Assembly: GCA_030280995.1 (NCBI GenBank)
Contig: JASXTE010000009.1
Coordinates: 2,140,501-2,204,500, forward strand
From: Hemileia vastatrix
Lineage: Eukaryota > Basidiomycota > Pucciniomycetes > Pucciniales > Zaghouaniaceae
Length of the DNA: 64,000 nucleotides
Reading direction: 5' to 3'
Both the position numbers and the translations under genes were made by a program. Below, piece by piece: positions 11,301 to 21,534 of the stretch (its first letter is position 1; every line of letters starts with the position of its first letter). The notes under the pieces were generated by a model. It searched no databases, had not been told where the DNA came from, and was given only the letters and a program-made list of their open reading frames with translations.

Positions 11301-11420
11301 CAGCACAAGTTCGGCCTAACTTGTGCTGGACACTTTTTTGATGGTGAGTATCTAGGGTGCAGCTCTTCTTCAGTGCAACTGGTATTTTTTTAAAACATAT
11401 CCACTGGTATTTTATCTTTC
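5310..11420 (+). repeat. Tandem array of ten ~608-bp repeats, each with a ~46-bp palindrome
   Basis: Palindromes begin at about 5816, 6426, 7031, 7639, 8251, 8860, 9468, 10080, 10687 and 11292, a spacing of 605-612 bp throughout. The arms read AAAAGTGTCCAGCACAAG and its inverse around a GGCC centre. Each repeat also has recurring blocks: ATTATTAATnTTATnAGTATAG, GTGCCAAATGCATACC, TATGATGGAGAGTAGCTAGGG and GAGAATTGATCCCATCTGAC. A second, weaker palindrome (CACCTG...CAGGTGG) lies about 130 bp upstream. Sequence between palindromes differs substantially among repeats, so this is an old array. The small ORFs inside are not shared in frame and look incidental. 4731-5309 is unique AT-rich sequence with nothing recognised. 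Confidence 0.85.
5816..5861. repeat. Perfect 46-bp palindrome (first repeat)
   Basis: Two 23-bp arms, AAAAGTGTCCAGCAC... with centre TTCGGCCGAA, match without error. The other nine copies differ by a few bases, mostly at the CpG-containing centre. The structure could extrude as a cruciform or fold as a hairpin RNA; no function can be read from the sequence. Confidence 0.9.
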
Positions 11421-12760
11421 TGTTTTATTAATATTTTATCATTTGATCAATTTTTTGTTACCAGTATATTATTATTTTTATTAGTATAGCAAAAAAACAT
11501 GTGCCAAATGCTTACAGGGTGATGTTAAAACTTTAATAATTCTATTAAATACAGGTAAAAAATTATGAAAATGATTTGTTTTACATAAAATTAATTGATA
11601 TCTAAAAGAAAAAAAGGGATAAAAAGAAATAGGTTAAATAATAGGGATTTTATATAAAATTCAAAATTCAAGCTAAATGCCTACTTTCAAGGCTCAGAAG
11701 AGGTGTTGGATAAAATGGGCATCATCAGGAATAAAATTTTACTTAATTTGATTTTTTGAAAAACTAAATGAAGTTTTCAACTGATTTTTTTCCAATATTT
11801 AGTTGGACACTTTATCTATATCAAATTACTTCTAGTACCATGATTGACCAAATTAAATCCTCATTTCCATATGCAGAATTGATCCCATATGGCTGGACCA
11901 GGCCAAAGGTGTCAACCACAAGTTTGAGAATTCTTCTGGTGGACACTTTTATGATGGACAGTAGTAGGGTGCAAGTCTTCTTTAGTTAATCTAGTATTCC
12001 TCATAAACATTTCCAACTTATTTTTGGACAAACATCAGGTGGAAAGTTTTTCCATATAAAATTACTTCTAATGCCATGATTGACTAAAAATTGATTCTCA
12101 TTGCCATATAGAGAGTTGATCCCATATGACTGGATCTGGCAAAAGTGTCACCACAATTTTTGATAAACTTAAGTTTGAAAATTTAATGATGGAAAGTAAT
12201 TGCAAGTCTTCTTCATTTCATCAAGTAATCCTCATAAAAATTTCCACCTGTATTTTGGCCAAACTTTAGGTGGACACTTTGGCCATATTAAATTAATTCT
12301 AGCTCCATGTTGATAAAAAACTGATACTTATTGCCATATATAGATATTAAACCCATCAGACTGTGCCTTTCCAAAAGTGTCTACCTGAATTATGGCTAAA
12401 CCTCAGCTGGAAACTTTTATGATGCAGATTAGCTAGGGCAAAAGTATTCTTCAGTTAATTTGGTATTCATAATAAATTTATCCTCCTGAAGTTTATCCTA
12501 ACTTGAGGTGGACAATTTCGGAAAGCACCAGTTAGTCACTATCCATCAAAAAAGTGTTCACCAAAATTTTGGCTAAACTTGTGGTGGACCCCTTTGATCA
12601 GCCACAGTCAGATGAGATCAACTCTTTAGATAGGAATGAGGTTGATGTTTTGGTCAATCATGGAAATAGAAGTAGTGTGATGTGGCCAAATTACCCCCCT
12701 GAAGGTCAGACAAACCACAGAAGGACACTTTTTAGCAGGTAGTAACTGAGAAAAATCCAT
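11421..12760 (+). repeat. Decayed shorter-period part of the satellite
   Basis: Diverged palindromes recur at about 11895, 12143, 12372 and 12550, spaced 180-250 bp. They are built on AAAGTGTCNACC...GGTGGACACTTT, and TATGATGGANAGTAG follows the first ones. Around 12590-12740 the flanking block is inverted (CAGTCAGATGAGATCAACTC is the complement of the usual GATCCCATCTGAC block), so the array ends in an inverted unit. This suggests the basic unit is about 240 bp and the 608-bp repeat is a higher-order form. Confidence 0.6.
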
Positions 12761-13279
12761 TTATCAGAAGGAAAATCTTTTATTGGATAGATGCCAAGGT
12801 TTCATACTTGTGTATTATGGTCAGTATTAATTTTGAAAGAGTCTGTCCAAGCAATTTCATTGCCCATCATGACACATTTTTTTAAAATGTTTCAAACTGC
12901 GTGATACAGTATTAAGGTGTCACATAGTATAATTAAGTTCTATTACGTGCCCTCCTATGATGCCTAAATTTATAATTTAATATCTTACATAATAATTTTT
13001 TTATATAAATTCATCAATATTTTTTTTTACTATCAAATTTAATAGAGCAAGTATCCTGAATTATTATATATGCATAAGCTTAGGTTAGATCAATTCGTGC
13101 TCAATTTGTTCTCATCAGAGGACCAAAATCAAGTTTTGGAGGATCAACTTGTGCATAATTTGGAATCAGTTGATATTCTGTCTATAATCAATCTGAGAAT
13201 AAATGTAAATCTAACTCTAATTTACTTATGTTTATAAAGTATTCATAAACCTGGCATAATTAAGGGACACTCTAAATTT
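12761..13279. other. Unique right flank of the CACTA-like element
   Basis: AT-rich sequence between the satellite and the right inverted repeat. I see no ORF, no repeat and no recognisable gene fragment in it. Confidence 0.5.
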
Positions 13280-13325
13280 CAAGAGAGGGGATTGCTAGCA
13301 ATTCACCCCTAGATTTCCCGTGGTG
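13280..13325 (-). repeat. Right terminal inverted repeat
   Basis: On the minus strand it reads CACCACGGGAAATCTAGG, then a subterminal palindrome ATTGCTAGCAAT. It is the inverse of 4009-4055 with a handful of mismatches, mostly transitions. Confidence 0.8.
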
Positions 13326-13795
13326 TATGAATAAGACACTTGGTGCAACTTTAATTATCATAAAAACATGTGTTAATTAGGGAACTGCTTCTCATTCAGT
13401 TTTCACTGTTGTTTATTCACAGTCTGCTGTTTTTGTTGCAAGGTGAGTTTTTCATTTAACTTAACTTTGGAAACTGGTTTCTCTGGTGTAGCTTTGCAAC
13501 CTGCATCAAGTATTATTTATGTTTTCTGTGAATCAAGTGCACAGTGGTTTGGTTTTCTGGTGTGGATCTTTCTGAATTTCAGGCTTTCTTTGTTCTGTGG
13601 TATATCTAGGCTAATTTCTTGACTTGCAAAGAATTCAAGATGTTTTTTAGAAAGGGTATTATAAAAGTCTCTAATTTCTGTAGCAAATTAATCTCACATG
13701 TTATTTCTCAAAGGGACAGGGGATTTTTTCTCTGGTTTTTCTGCAACTCTCTTGGTCAAGGCCTATAGCTAGTGCTATAGGATTGTCTAAATTAC
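13326..13795 (+). repeat. Family-D LTR, right half (continuation of 3549-4008)
   Basis: Aligns with 3080-3548 and 59867-60343, including GGTTTCTCTGGTGTAG and the end block GGCCTATAGCTAGT...GGATTGTCTA. It is followed by TTACAGTTTCCCAACATGGGG, the start of the D1 internal region. Confidence 0.7.
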
Positions 13796-13898
13796 AGTTT
13801 CCCAACATGGGGTGAGTATTTTATAGCTTTTTGGACTTTATGTTACTGATGGATTCTCTTCATTGGTTGGAAATTAAGTTTCTGTAATCTATTGGACT

Positions 13899-14504
13899 AT
13901 GGCTTCTGGACTGTCTTTCTTTAGTGGTGGTAGTGGCACTGCTGGTGCTTCTGCGGATTTTAAGAATCCTTTTTCTGTTAGGCTCTTTTTCAGGATCAAG
14001 TACTGGAAAGGGCCTATGTTTATGGTGAAAGATTTAAAGTTGTTTCTAGACTGTTTGAAGCTTCTGGGAATGTAGATGGTTCTTCTCACTTGGAAATTGT
14101 GAAGCAAGTCATCTTCTACATTTCTGAATGGTCTCTGGTGAAGAAGGTTGATTCTATGGGGGGTTATAGGAGTAATTATTCAAAAAAAGTTTGTCTGCAG
14201 ATGATAGACAGGTGGAAATCCAGGTACTCTATGGTGGATCTCAATATTATTTCAAATGAAAGACAATTTTATGTTGGGGTGGATAATCTTCACTCTTATA
14301 GTAAGTTTGTGGCTCAGTTAGAGACAGTGTTAAATTACTTAGTGGATATACAAGAGATGTAAAGCACTGATTCTGCAAGGGGTATTTTCTGTTCTGATCT
14401 GTAAAGAGAGGTATGAATTTATGTGTTTGAGGAGTTGGAATGGAAGGACAAAATAAAGGATCTTCACAAGGAGAATCAGAAGTTTCCTTCTCTTTTTGTG
14501 GTGA
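13899..14504 (+). pseudogene. D1 gag, 5' part
   Basis: ATG at 13899 opens a frame MASGLSFFSGGSGTAG... that shifts by one base near 13995. It then continues as a longer Gag-like segment (VLERAYVYGERFKVVSRLFE... to LVDIQEM, ending 14362), including the ORF at 14090. Hydrophobic/aromatic spacing fits a Gypsy capsid domain, but family similarity is weak and I rely on position after the LTR. After 14362 the frame is interrupted again. At 14500-14504 (GGTGA) element B is inserted, and coding resumes at 24325 as VVKKFLEDLLKLLEVN. Confidence 0.55.
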
Positions 14505-14514
14505 TGTCACGTGC
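14505..14514 (+). repeat. First ten bases of element B 5' LTR
   Basis: TGTCACGTGC corresponds to TGTCACGCGC at the start of the 3' LTR (23536). The LTR resumes at 15848 (GCGCCAC...) after the solo LTR of family C. Confidence 0.8.
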
Positions 14515-15847
14515 TGTGGTATGCACTTTGCAGGAAGCGTGATTTTAGACCAATCAGCGCGCGTAGTCCAGGAAGAACAAAGGGGAGTTAGCGCAGCAGG
14601 AAATGTTAAAATATAATATGTATTTGTGTGTTTCAAGGAACAAAGGAAATGGAAGCGCGGAAAAAGATTGAGGGTCTGTGCGCTCGGATTTTGTAGCGAG
14701 ATGTGCCGCACAATAGGGAATTGTGTGTTATTGATTTAGAACCATAAAGCGCTAAACAATACGGATTTGGATTTTCCAATAATTGTGCGCTACCCATTAA
14801 TGAAGGAGTTATGGCTTAAGGACAACTCAAGTGCATAGTATACTGTACCGTGGCCAGTTGGGAAACTTACTGAGACAAGTAATGAAGAAGGCTAACTAGT
14901 TAAGCGAGCTGTCAGAACTATGAACCTAGTATTAAAGCAAAGAGAGTGGGGACTCAATCGTAAAATTACCCAAGAGTTAAGGCAACTAGACGCAGCATTA
15001 GGATAAGTCAAACCTGAAACAAGCGCTGAAACAAAACAAGGTATAGTTAAAAGCGCATATGTGGAGAATCAGTGAAACAAGTTAATGATAGTGTTAGTAA
15101 TTATAGGGTCTGATTTAGGCGCTGTAGTTGTTGCAAGCAGTGTAAGTAGCATACTAATAAATTAGTTATTGCTTTACTAATTTGGCGCTTGAGTCAGCGC
15201 TGGAGATCCATTAGGTAACTGTGTCTTGAGCACTGGAAGAATATAAAAGGAGGACTATTAGGTAGGGACAAAAGAGAGAACTGGTCAATCTATCTATTTA
15301 GTTAATAAGATAAGAAAATTCACATTAGTTGTCATTTTAAAAAGCAGATCATAGAAAAATCAATATAGAGATATACATGTAGCTATAGTCATAGTACCCA
15401 GTATAAGATATTAGATCTTTTGTGATTAATTGTTTGAGAGAATATTAAAAGTTATTTTATGAGTCTTTAGAGTTTGTGACTCTGTGTGTGTATTTCATAT
15501 ATTATAGTGAAAGAGCACAACATAGAGAGAAAATATAGATTCAGCGGGATTAACTATTATTAGAGATATTTTATTACTATAATAAGGCATATTCAAAGAG
15601 AGCGCTTCAAGAGGGAGTAGCTGTGGATAATAGCGCTTGTTAAGAATAGAAATATCCAGATAGTAGTACTTGTTTCATTATCTTTAACTCATCTCAACTT
15701 AAAAACTTTCTAGTCAAATATTAGTGTTACACATTATTACACTGTCTTTAAAAATAAGAGTGGCAGGTGCTTTTTTTTATAAATTAAAAAGGAGAACCAA
15801 CCCATCTCGCATTGTGTCTACTGCTTAGTACTTTAGAACAGTCTACA
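14515..15847 (+). mobile_element. Solo LTR, family C (copy 1)
   Basis: 1333 bp starting TGTGGTA and ending CTACA. It aligns with 37314-38607 over its length: the starts TGTGGTA, ATATAAAAG or equivalent, AGAGCGCTTCAAGAGGGAG, AATTAGAGTGGC-like blocks and the end GGAGAACCAAC...CTACA. Flanking GTGC (14511-14514) and GCGC (15848-15851) look like a 4-bp target duplication with one C/T change. A TATAAAAG box lies at 15242-15249. No internal coding region is present. Confidence 0.8.
15242..15249 (+). promoter_or_regulatory. TATA box in solo LTR C
   Basis: TATAAAAG followed by GAGGA, in the middle part of the LTR, the usual position of the Gypsy LTR promoter. Confidence 0.5.
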
Positions 15848-16642
15848 GCGCCACTTGACACTCGAGGAAAAAGCAGCTCATTAAATCAATAATAAGAGGC
15901 TCAAATCCGTACTCAAAGCGCAGAAAGCAATTCTCTATAGCAACTGCGACTTTCCTTTGTGTACTCGCTATTCAACTGCGCTAGCCTAAACTCTAAATCT
16001 AAATTAGTCAATCTCTCAATATTGTGTCTTAGTCTTTTTCTCAATAAGCGATGCACAGCGCAATAGTTAATATAATAGTACATTAAAAGGTTTATGAAAT
16101 GTCTGTGGGTTATTAAGGGGTAGTGAGCATGGACTGAATGGTTAGTGGAGGATTAAGGGGTTAACAGATGTTAGTGAGGAGGGTCCAGGTGTAACGGATG
16201 AATTTTAATGGTCTGTGGTGTGCGGAATAGTGGAAGGGTATGAGGTCAATGCGAGGAGGAGTAAAGGATATTAAAGGGGTTTGGTTTTCGGTTCGATATT
16301 CTTTAGAATTAAATTATAAAATGTGTTTATAGTTAATAGTGGTAAAAGCTTTTAGTTAAATCATTATTATTGTATCTTTCTATATTTTTTCAATAATCAT
16401 TTCTAAATCCTAAATCTTTGATTGTTGAGTTTCCAACCCTTTGTGAGATCTTAAGAATTTTAATATTACCTTTCAATTATATTAGAATCCTTCTTGAACA
16501 TAACTAGAAGCAGTAGTTTTTCCTTTAAGTCATCTTTGAATCACTTCCTCAAATCATTCCTCTGTACTTTGAAGAAGTCTCTAAACTCCTCATCTCACTT
16601 ACAGGAACATCCTCGACCTTGTGCGTAGGCCTTCCAGTGACA
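15848..16642 (+). repeat. Element B 5' LTR, main part
   Basis: About 795 bp nearly identical to 23546-24324. It ends AGTGACA, after which the leader begins. The TATA box seen in the 3' LTR (GATATAAAAGG) is altered here to GATATTAAAGG. Confidence 0.9.
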
Positions 16643-16718
16643 TTATAATTTAATTCTTTGTAGTTCTCATTCTTTGCACTACTACGTCCCTTTTCAGGTG
16701 TTTCTCTATATTCTTAAA

Positions 16719-17895
16719 ATGGCACCTGTTCAATGCACTCCTCCTACGGGCGCTACTACTAGAGCTCGTGCCAGAGGCAGGCCAACAGCCACTCCGCCTG
16801 TTTCCCGCACTCACTCCTTGGAGCCACTCAACCTTAGGGAACAGCAACATTCAGTCCAATCTGTAGAAGACATCCCACAAGATTTTGATGATTTTAGTGA
16901 TGATGAAGAAGGAGAGGATACAATTCACAAGGCACCATCGGCCCCTGCTAATCACCCTTCTGGTCAACCTTCAGAGCCTGGACCATCCAATTCTCTGGAA
17001 GATTTCATGAGACTTTTCATGAAGACCCTTTAAAATTCACTGTCTTCAGAGGGATCTAAATTCAAAACTCCTTCTATGAAATCTCCTGATAAATTTGATG
17101 GAGAACATCCAGACAGATTGCAACCCTTCTTGCAAACCTGCAAGCTCCTGTTCCATAATGACCCTTGAACTTTCAATAATGACCAATCGATGGTTGTTTA
17201 TGCTTCTTCATTCCTAGCCGTAAAAGCAGAAAGATGGTTCGAACCTTATCTTCTCATGCTCTCTTTGACTGAAACCCACTTACTTATTAATAACTGGGAA
17301 AAGTTCAAAGACAAACTCTTCACATTGTTTGGTGACCCTAATGAAACTAACAACACAGAAATTAAACTTGATTTTCTTCGCATGAGTGATAATGGTAAAG
17401 CCTCTAAATATATCTTGAACTTCAGAGCGCTTCAAACTCGAGTAGGTTGGAATTATGCTGCCCTTAAGTATCATTTCAAAAAAGGACTTCCTTTGAGGAT
17501 TCTGGATCAGTTAAATATTCACGTTCAGACAATGACTACTTTAACAGATTTAATGGATCGAACCCTCGAACTCGAGGGAGTTTACCAAGGACGACTTCAA
17601 CATTGTCGATACGCCAACAAATCTCAAGGCCTAAATTTTAAATCGGGACCTTCTTTACACCCACGAATAACTCAATCCAAACCTAATAAGGGAAAGGAAA
17701 AACCTTGACAGAAATGCTCAACCCCAGGCGATATCAGTAAAGTACTGGATCCTAAAGGGGAACTTAAAGAAGCTGAGAGGAAGAGGCGAGCATATAATGG
17801 ATTATGTATGTATTGTGGGGGTAAGCACAAGCTGTAAGATTGTGTAAAATTGAAGGAAAGAGAAGGTACTAGTTCTAAGTCAAAAAACTAGTAGA
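16719..17895 (+). pseudogene. Element B gag
   Basis: ATG at 16719 begins MAPVQCTPPTGATTRA. An N-terminal Arg/Pro/Ser and acidic region (DDFSDDEEGED) is followed by a capsid domain containing DKFDGEHPDRL, LAVKAERWFEPY, LFTLFGDPNE and YILNFRALQTRV, typical of rust-fungus Gypsy Gags. A CCHC zinc knuckle (CMYCGGKHKL-stop-DC) lies near 17810-17845. The frame is continuous but has in-frame stops at 17031 (TAA), 17166 (TGA), 17706 (TGA) and inside the zinc knuckle (TAA). No insertion or deletion is needed between 16719 and 17708, so the decay is by point mutation. Confidence 0.8.
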
Positions 17896-17989
17896 TAGTT
17901 TACTTGTGTGCAAAGCAAACTATCTTATCTCTCCCAGTGCACAGAACCTCCATGTCTTAAGGACTGAAGTTGCCTTAAATTGCTTGAGA

Positions 17990-20900
17990 TTTATTCTTTT
18001 CAAGGAGGATACCCCCTTCAATTGTCTTATAGACTCTTGAGCTTCAATTTCTTTTGTCAGTTTATCTTTTGCCAAGAAGTTACAGCTGACATTTACAGAT
18101 ATCAATTGAACTCCAATTTATTTGGTCAAATCAGAGGAACCCAAATATTGGGTCAGTAAGAAAGTTTTATGGGCTTTCAACTTTCCGAACTTCCCCCCCT
18201 TCGAGTAAGAATTATCAGTCTTGGACACCCCAAGGATGGACGATACCATTCTTGGCCATGACTTTTTATGCATTGGAATCCTGAAATTGATTGGTCCCGG
18301 GGATTGATCACCCCACGTACTAAGTATATTTCTAATTCTTCAATGCAGGTCAATAGGGAGTTAAACAACCAGCCTAAAAACTTCCTGCTAGAGGACAAAT
18401 CTCTGCCAGGTGACTTGCAAGCATCTGATCTTTCTTTGATTGAGCAATTGGCTAACCCTTCTAGCTCAATGACTTCACTCGAAGAGGATTTAAACTGCCT
18501 CGAAGTAATTGAATTATGCTCTCTCAATTCTGGTCTTCCCTCAACAGATTCCCTCAAAGATGATGAGGACAACCAAATCAACATTGAAGCCATTAAATTA
18601 ACTCTACTAGAAATCTATCATGATTTCCTCGATGTTTTTTCAATCTGCAAGGCCGATAAGTTACCACCTCATTGACCCTACAACCATCAGATAGAGTTAA
18701 TAGGTCCAGTACCTCCGGCAGGTCCTGTCTATTCTTTATCAAAGGATGAATCTCAAGTTCTTTGTGACTAAAATGCAGAGAATTTAGCCAAAGGTTTCAT
18801 CAGAGCCAGTAAATCTCCAACCGGCTCCCCTGTTCTCTTTGTAAAAAAGAAGGATGGTAGTCTTAGGTTGTGTGTTGACTATAGAAAGCTCAACACAGTC
18901 ACTAAGAAGAATGCATATCCTGTTTCCCCTATTTCTTTGCTTCTTACCCTTTTCAATGGTACTAATTTCTTTTCTAAAATTAATCTTAGAGGGGCTTACA
19001 ATCTTATTCGCATTGCGGAAGGCCATGAACCACTAACTGCAATGCGCACTAGATTTGGTAGTTTTGAATATTTAGTTATGCCTTTTGGATTATGTAACAC
19101 ACCATCTACTTTTCAAACTTTTGTCAATGACATCTTTCAAGATGTTGTCGAACAATTTGTTGTCGTCTATTTAGATGATATTTTAATTTTCTCAAAGACA
19201 CTAGATGAACATATTCATCATGTTTGACAGGTTCTAAATCGACTTTGAGATCACGGTCTCTACGTCAAGCACAATAGATGCAAATTCCACCTTAAATCTA
19301 TTGATTTTTTGGGTTTTAAGTTGTCCACTGATGGTTTAGTCATGGACAATAAAAAGGTCCAAAAAGTCCTGGAATGGCCTGAGTCCAAAACCGTTAAATC
19401 CCTCCAGGGATTTTTGGGTTTTGCAAATTTCTATAGAAGATTTATTAAAGATAACTCTAAAACTATTTCCAATCTTACTTCTCTTCTTAGAAAAGATATT
19501 CCTTTTATTTTTACTTCCACAGCACAAAAGGAATTTGAAGCATTGAAGAAGGCCTTCACCACAGCTCCAATTCTTTGACACTTTGATCCTTCTGCTTCGA
19601 CAATAGTTGAGACAGATGCGAGCGATTATGCCATCGCAAGGGTCATTTCTCAATTATATCCTGAAACAAAATTGTTTCATCCTGTTGCTTTTGAGTCACG
19701 CAAACTCATTGCAGCAGAATTAAATTATGAAATTCATGACAAAGAGCTTTTAGCTATTATTCATTGTCTTAAAAAATGGCGCTCTTTTCTTCTCAGCTTA
19801 CATAGTCCTTTTCAAATTTTAACAGACCATAATGCTTTAAAATACTTTATGTCTTCCAAAGTGTTAGCCAGGCGTCAAGCCAGGTGGGCTGAATTTCTGT
19901 CTGAATTTCCTTTTTCTATTTCCTATAACCCAGGTAAGAACTGCATTGTCCCAGATATCTTGTCATGTCGGGATGACGTTTACCCACAGCAGGGGGACGC
20001 ATTCACTGACACGAACCCAGAAAATGTGAAACAAATCTTCAACGAATCAATGTTAACAACTCATCAACTTAACTCAATGACAATTCAATCTTTTCAAAAT
20101 CCACTATCCAACATCCTTGAAGCTCAGTCAAAGGACAATTATTGTTTAGGGTTAAAAGAAAAAATACTCTCAAAGTAAGGGGCCAAAAGATTTAGTATTG
20201 AATCAGGTCTATTAGTTTTTGAAGGTAGAGTAGTCATACCCAACAACAATGAAATAAAATTATGGATTTTCAATAGTTGACATGATTCTCCATTAGCTGG
20301 TCATTTTAGGGTTTCTAAAACCTACCAGTTAATAGCAAGGGATCACTTCTGGCCAGGTATGACCAGGAAAATCAAGACCTATATAAAAGCTTGTTACGAA
20401 TGTAATACGAATAAGGCTCCCCGTCACCGGAAGTATGGGTTGCTTCAACCGCTTCCTATTTCCTCTAAACCTTGGGAATCCTTATCGATGGATTTTATTT
20501 CTCAACTTCCTCTTTCTAATAATTTTGATGCTATATTAGTAATAGCAGATAGATTTTCAAAAATTTCTATTTTTATTAAAACCACTACTACTGCTACAGC
20601 AGAATATTTGTCAAAATTGTTTCTAGAATATGTATTTTCCAAACACAACTTACCTAATGATATTATTTCAGATAGAGGCTCATTGTTTGTATCCACATTC
20701 TGGACTTAACTGTGTCGACAACTCAATATCATGAGGAACCTCTCCACAGCCTATCATCCTGAAACTGATGGGCAAACAGAAAGGGTCAACCAAATCCTCG
20801 AACAACACCTTCAAATGTATGTCAGTTACCAACAAGACAATTGGACCACATGGTTACCATTGTCCAAATTTGCTTATAATAACTTGACTCATTCTTCAAC

Positions 20901-21534
20901 ACAACAATCTCCTTTTGAAACTGTTTATGGAAGACATCCTCAATTCAACTCAATTAACGTAGGAACTAATCATCCTGCAGAACATTATCTTCGAACCATA
21001 TCACGACTCCAAGAAGAACTTAAATCAAATTTGGAATTAGCAGTTCAAAGGTACAAGGAACAGGCCGACAAACATCGACAAACTGCTCTTTCTTTTAAAC
21101 CAGGCGACAAAGTATGGCTCGACGCACGAAACATTTGAATAACACGACCATCAAAGAAACTGGCTGAGAAACTCTTGGGACCATTTGAAATCGACTCTGA
21201 AGTCTCTAAAACTGCATTTCAACTCAAGTTACCTCCTAAAAGGCAGGCTATTCACCCTGTTTTCCACGTATCTCTCCTGGAACTGGCTCGAGAAACATAC
21301 CCGAGCAAGAACCAACCTCCCGAATCGGTCAAAGTAGAAGATGGTCTAGAGTGGGAAGTAAGCCGTATCCTTGATTCAAGAATGCGCAAGGGGAAACTTC
21401 AATACCTCATGGAATGGGAAGGCTTCCTTGATGACTCAGACAAAACATCCTGGGAACCAGCCATCAATGTTTCTAACGCCCCTGAACTCCTAAAATCTTT
21501 TCATCTTAAATATCCTTTAAAACCAAAACCTTAA
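17990..21534 (+). pseudogene. Element B pol (protease-RT-RNase H-integrase-chromodomain)
   Basis: Domain order is clear. Protease: FNCLIDS-stop-ASISFVS near 18020, where the active-site DSGA reads DS-stop-[16 protein letters not shown] (18860), [20 protein letters not shown] (about 19170). RNase [11 protein letters not shown] (19612) and [10 protein letters not shown] (19820). Integrase: HDSPLAGHF (20281), CYECNTNK, MDFISQLP (20490), ISDRGSLFV (20670), HPETDGQTERVNQ (20757). Chromodomain: EWEVSRILDS...YLMEWEGFLDD--KTSWEP (21352-21460). In-frame stops interrupt it at about 18674, 18769, 19227, 19246, 19576, 20176, 20278, 20707 and 21136. Most sit where the family has Arg and fit CGA-to-TGA change. 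The copy cannot make a functional Pol. Confidence 0.9.

Larger units (their letters stand above)
4009..13325. mobile_element. CACTA-like non-autonomous DNA transposon carrying a palindromic satellite
   Basis: 9317 bp bounded by inverted repeats of about 45 bp: CACCACGGGAAATCT at 4009, with the inverse ending at 13325. The 3-bp flanks TAT (4006-4008 and 13326-13328) are a target duplication. Removing the element restores a continuous family-D LTR sequence (GTGTACA-TAT-GAATAAGA), matched by the uninterrupted LTR at 59.2-60.3 kb. CAC ends plus a 3-bp duplication fit the CACTA/EnSpm superfamily. No transposase or other convincing ORF is present. The interior holds an ATGCAT-rich left flank, ten ~608-bp repeats, a decayed shorter-period tail, and about 500 bp of unique sequence on the right. 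Confidence 0.8.

Noticed and set aside
5310..11420. CRISPR-like array
   Set aside because: Repeats are 608 bp, mostly AT-rich and divergent, in a eukaryotic transposon; spacing and unit size do not fit CRISPR.
14247..14711. 154-codon minus-strand ORF spanning the D1/B/LTR C junctions
   Set aside because: It crosses two insertion boundaries, so it cannot be an ancestral gene, and it has no recognisable domain.
16650..16850. Minus-strand ORF opposite the element B gag start
   Set aside because: Lies inside the gag frame without conserved motif; unlike the overlapping ORF of family A, no second copy supports it.
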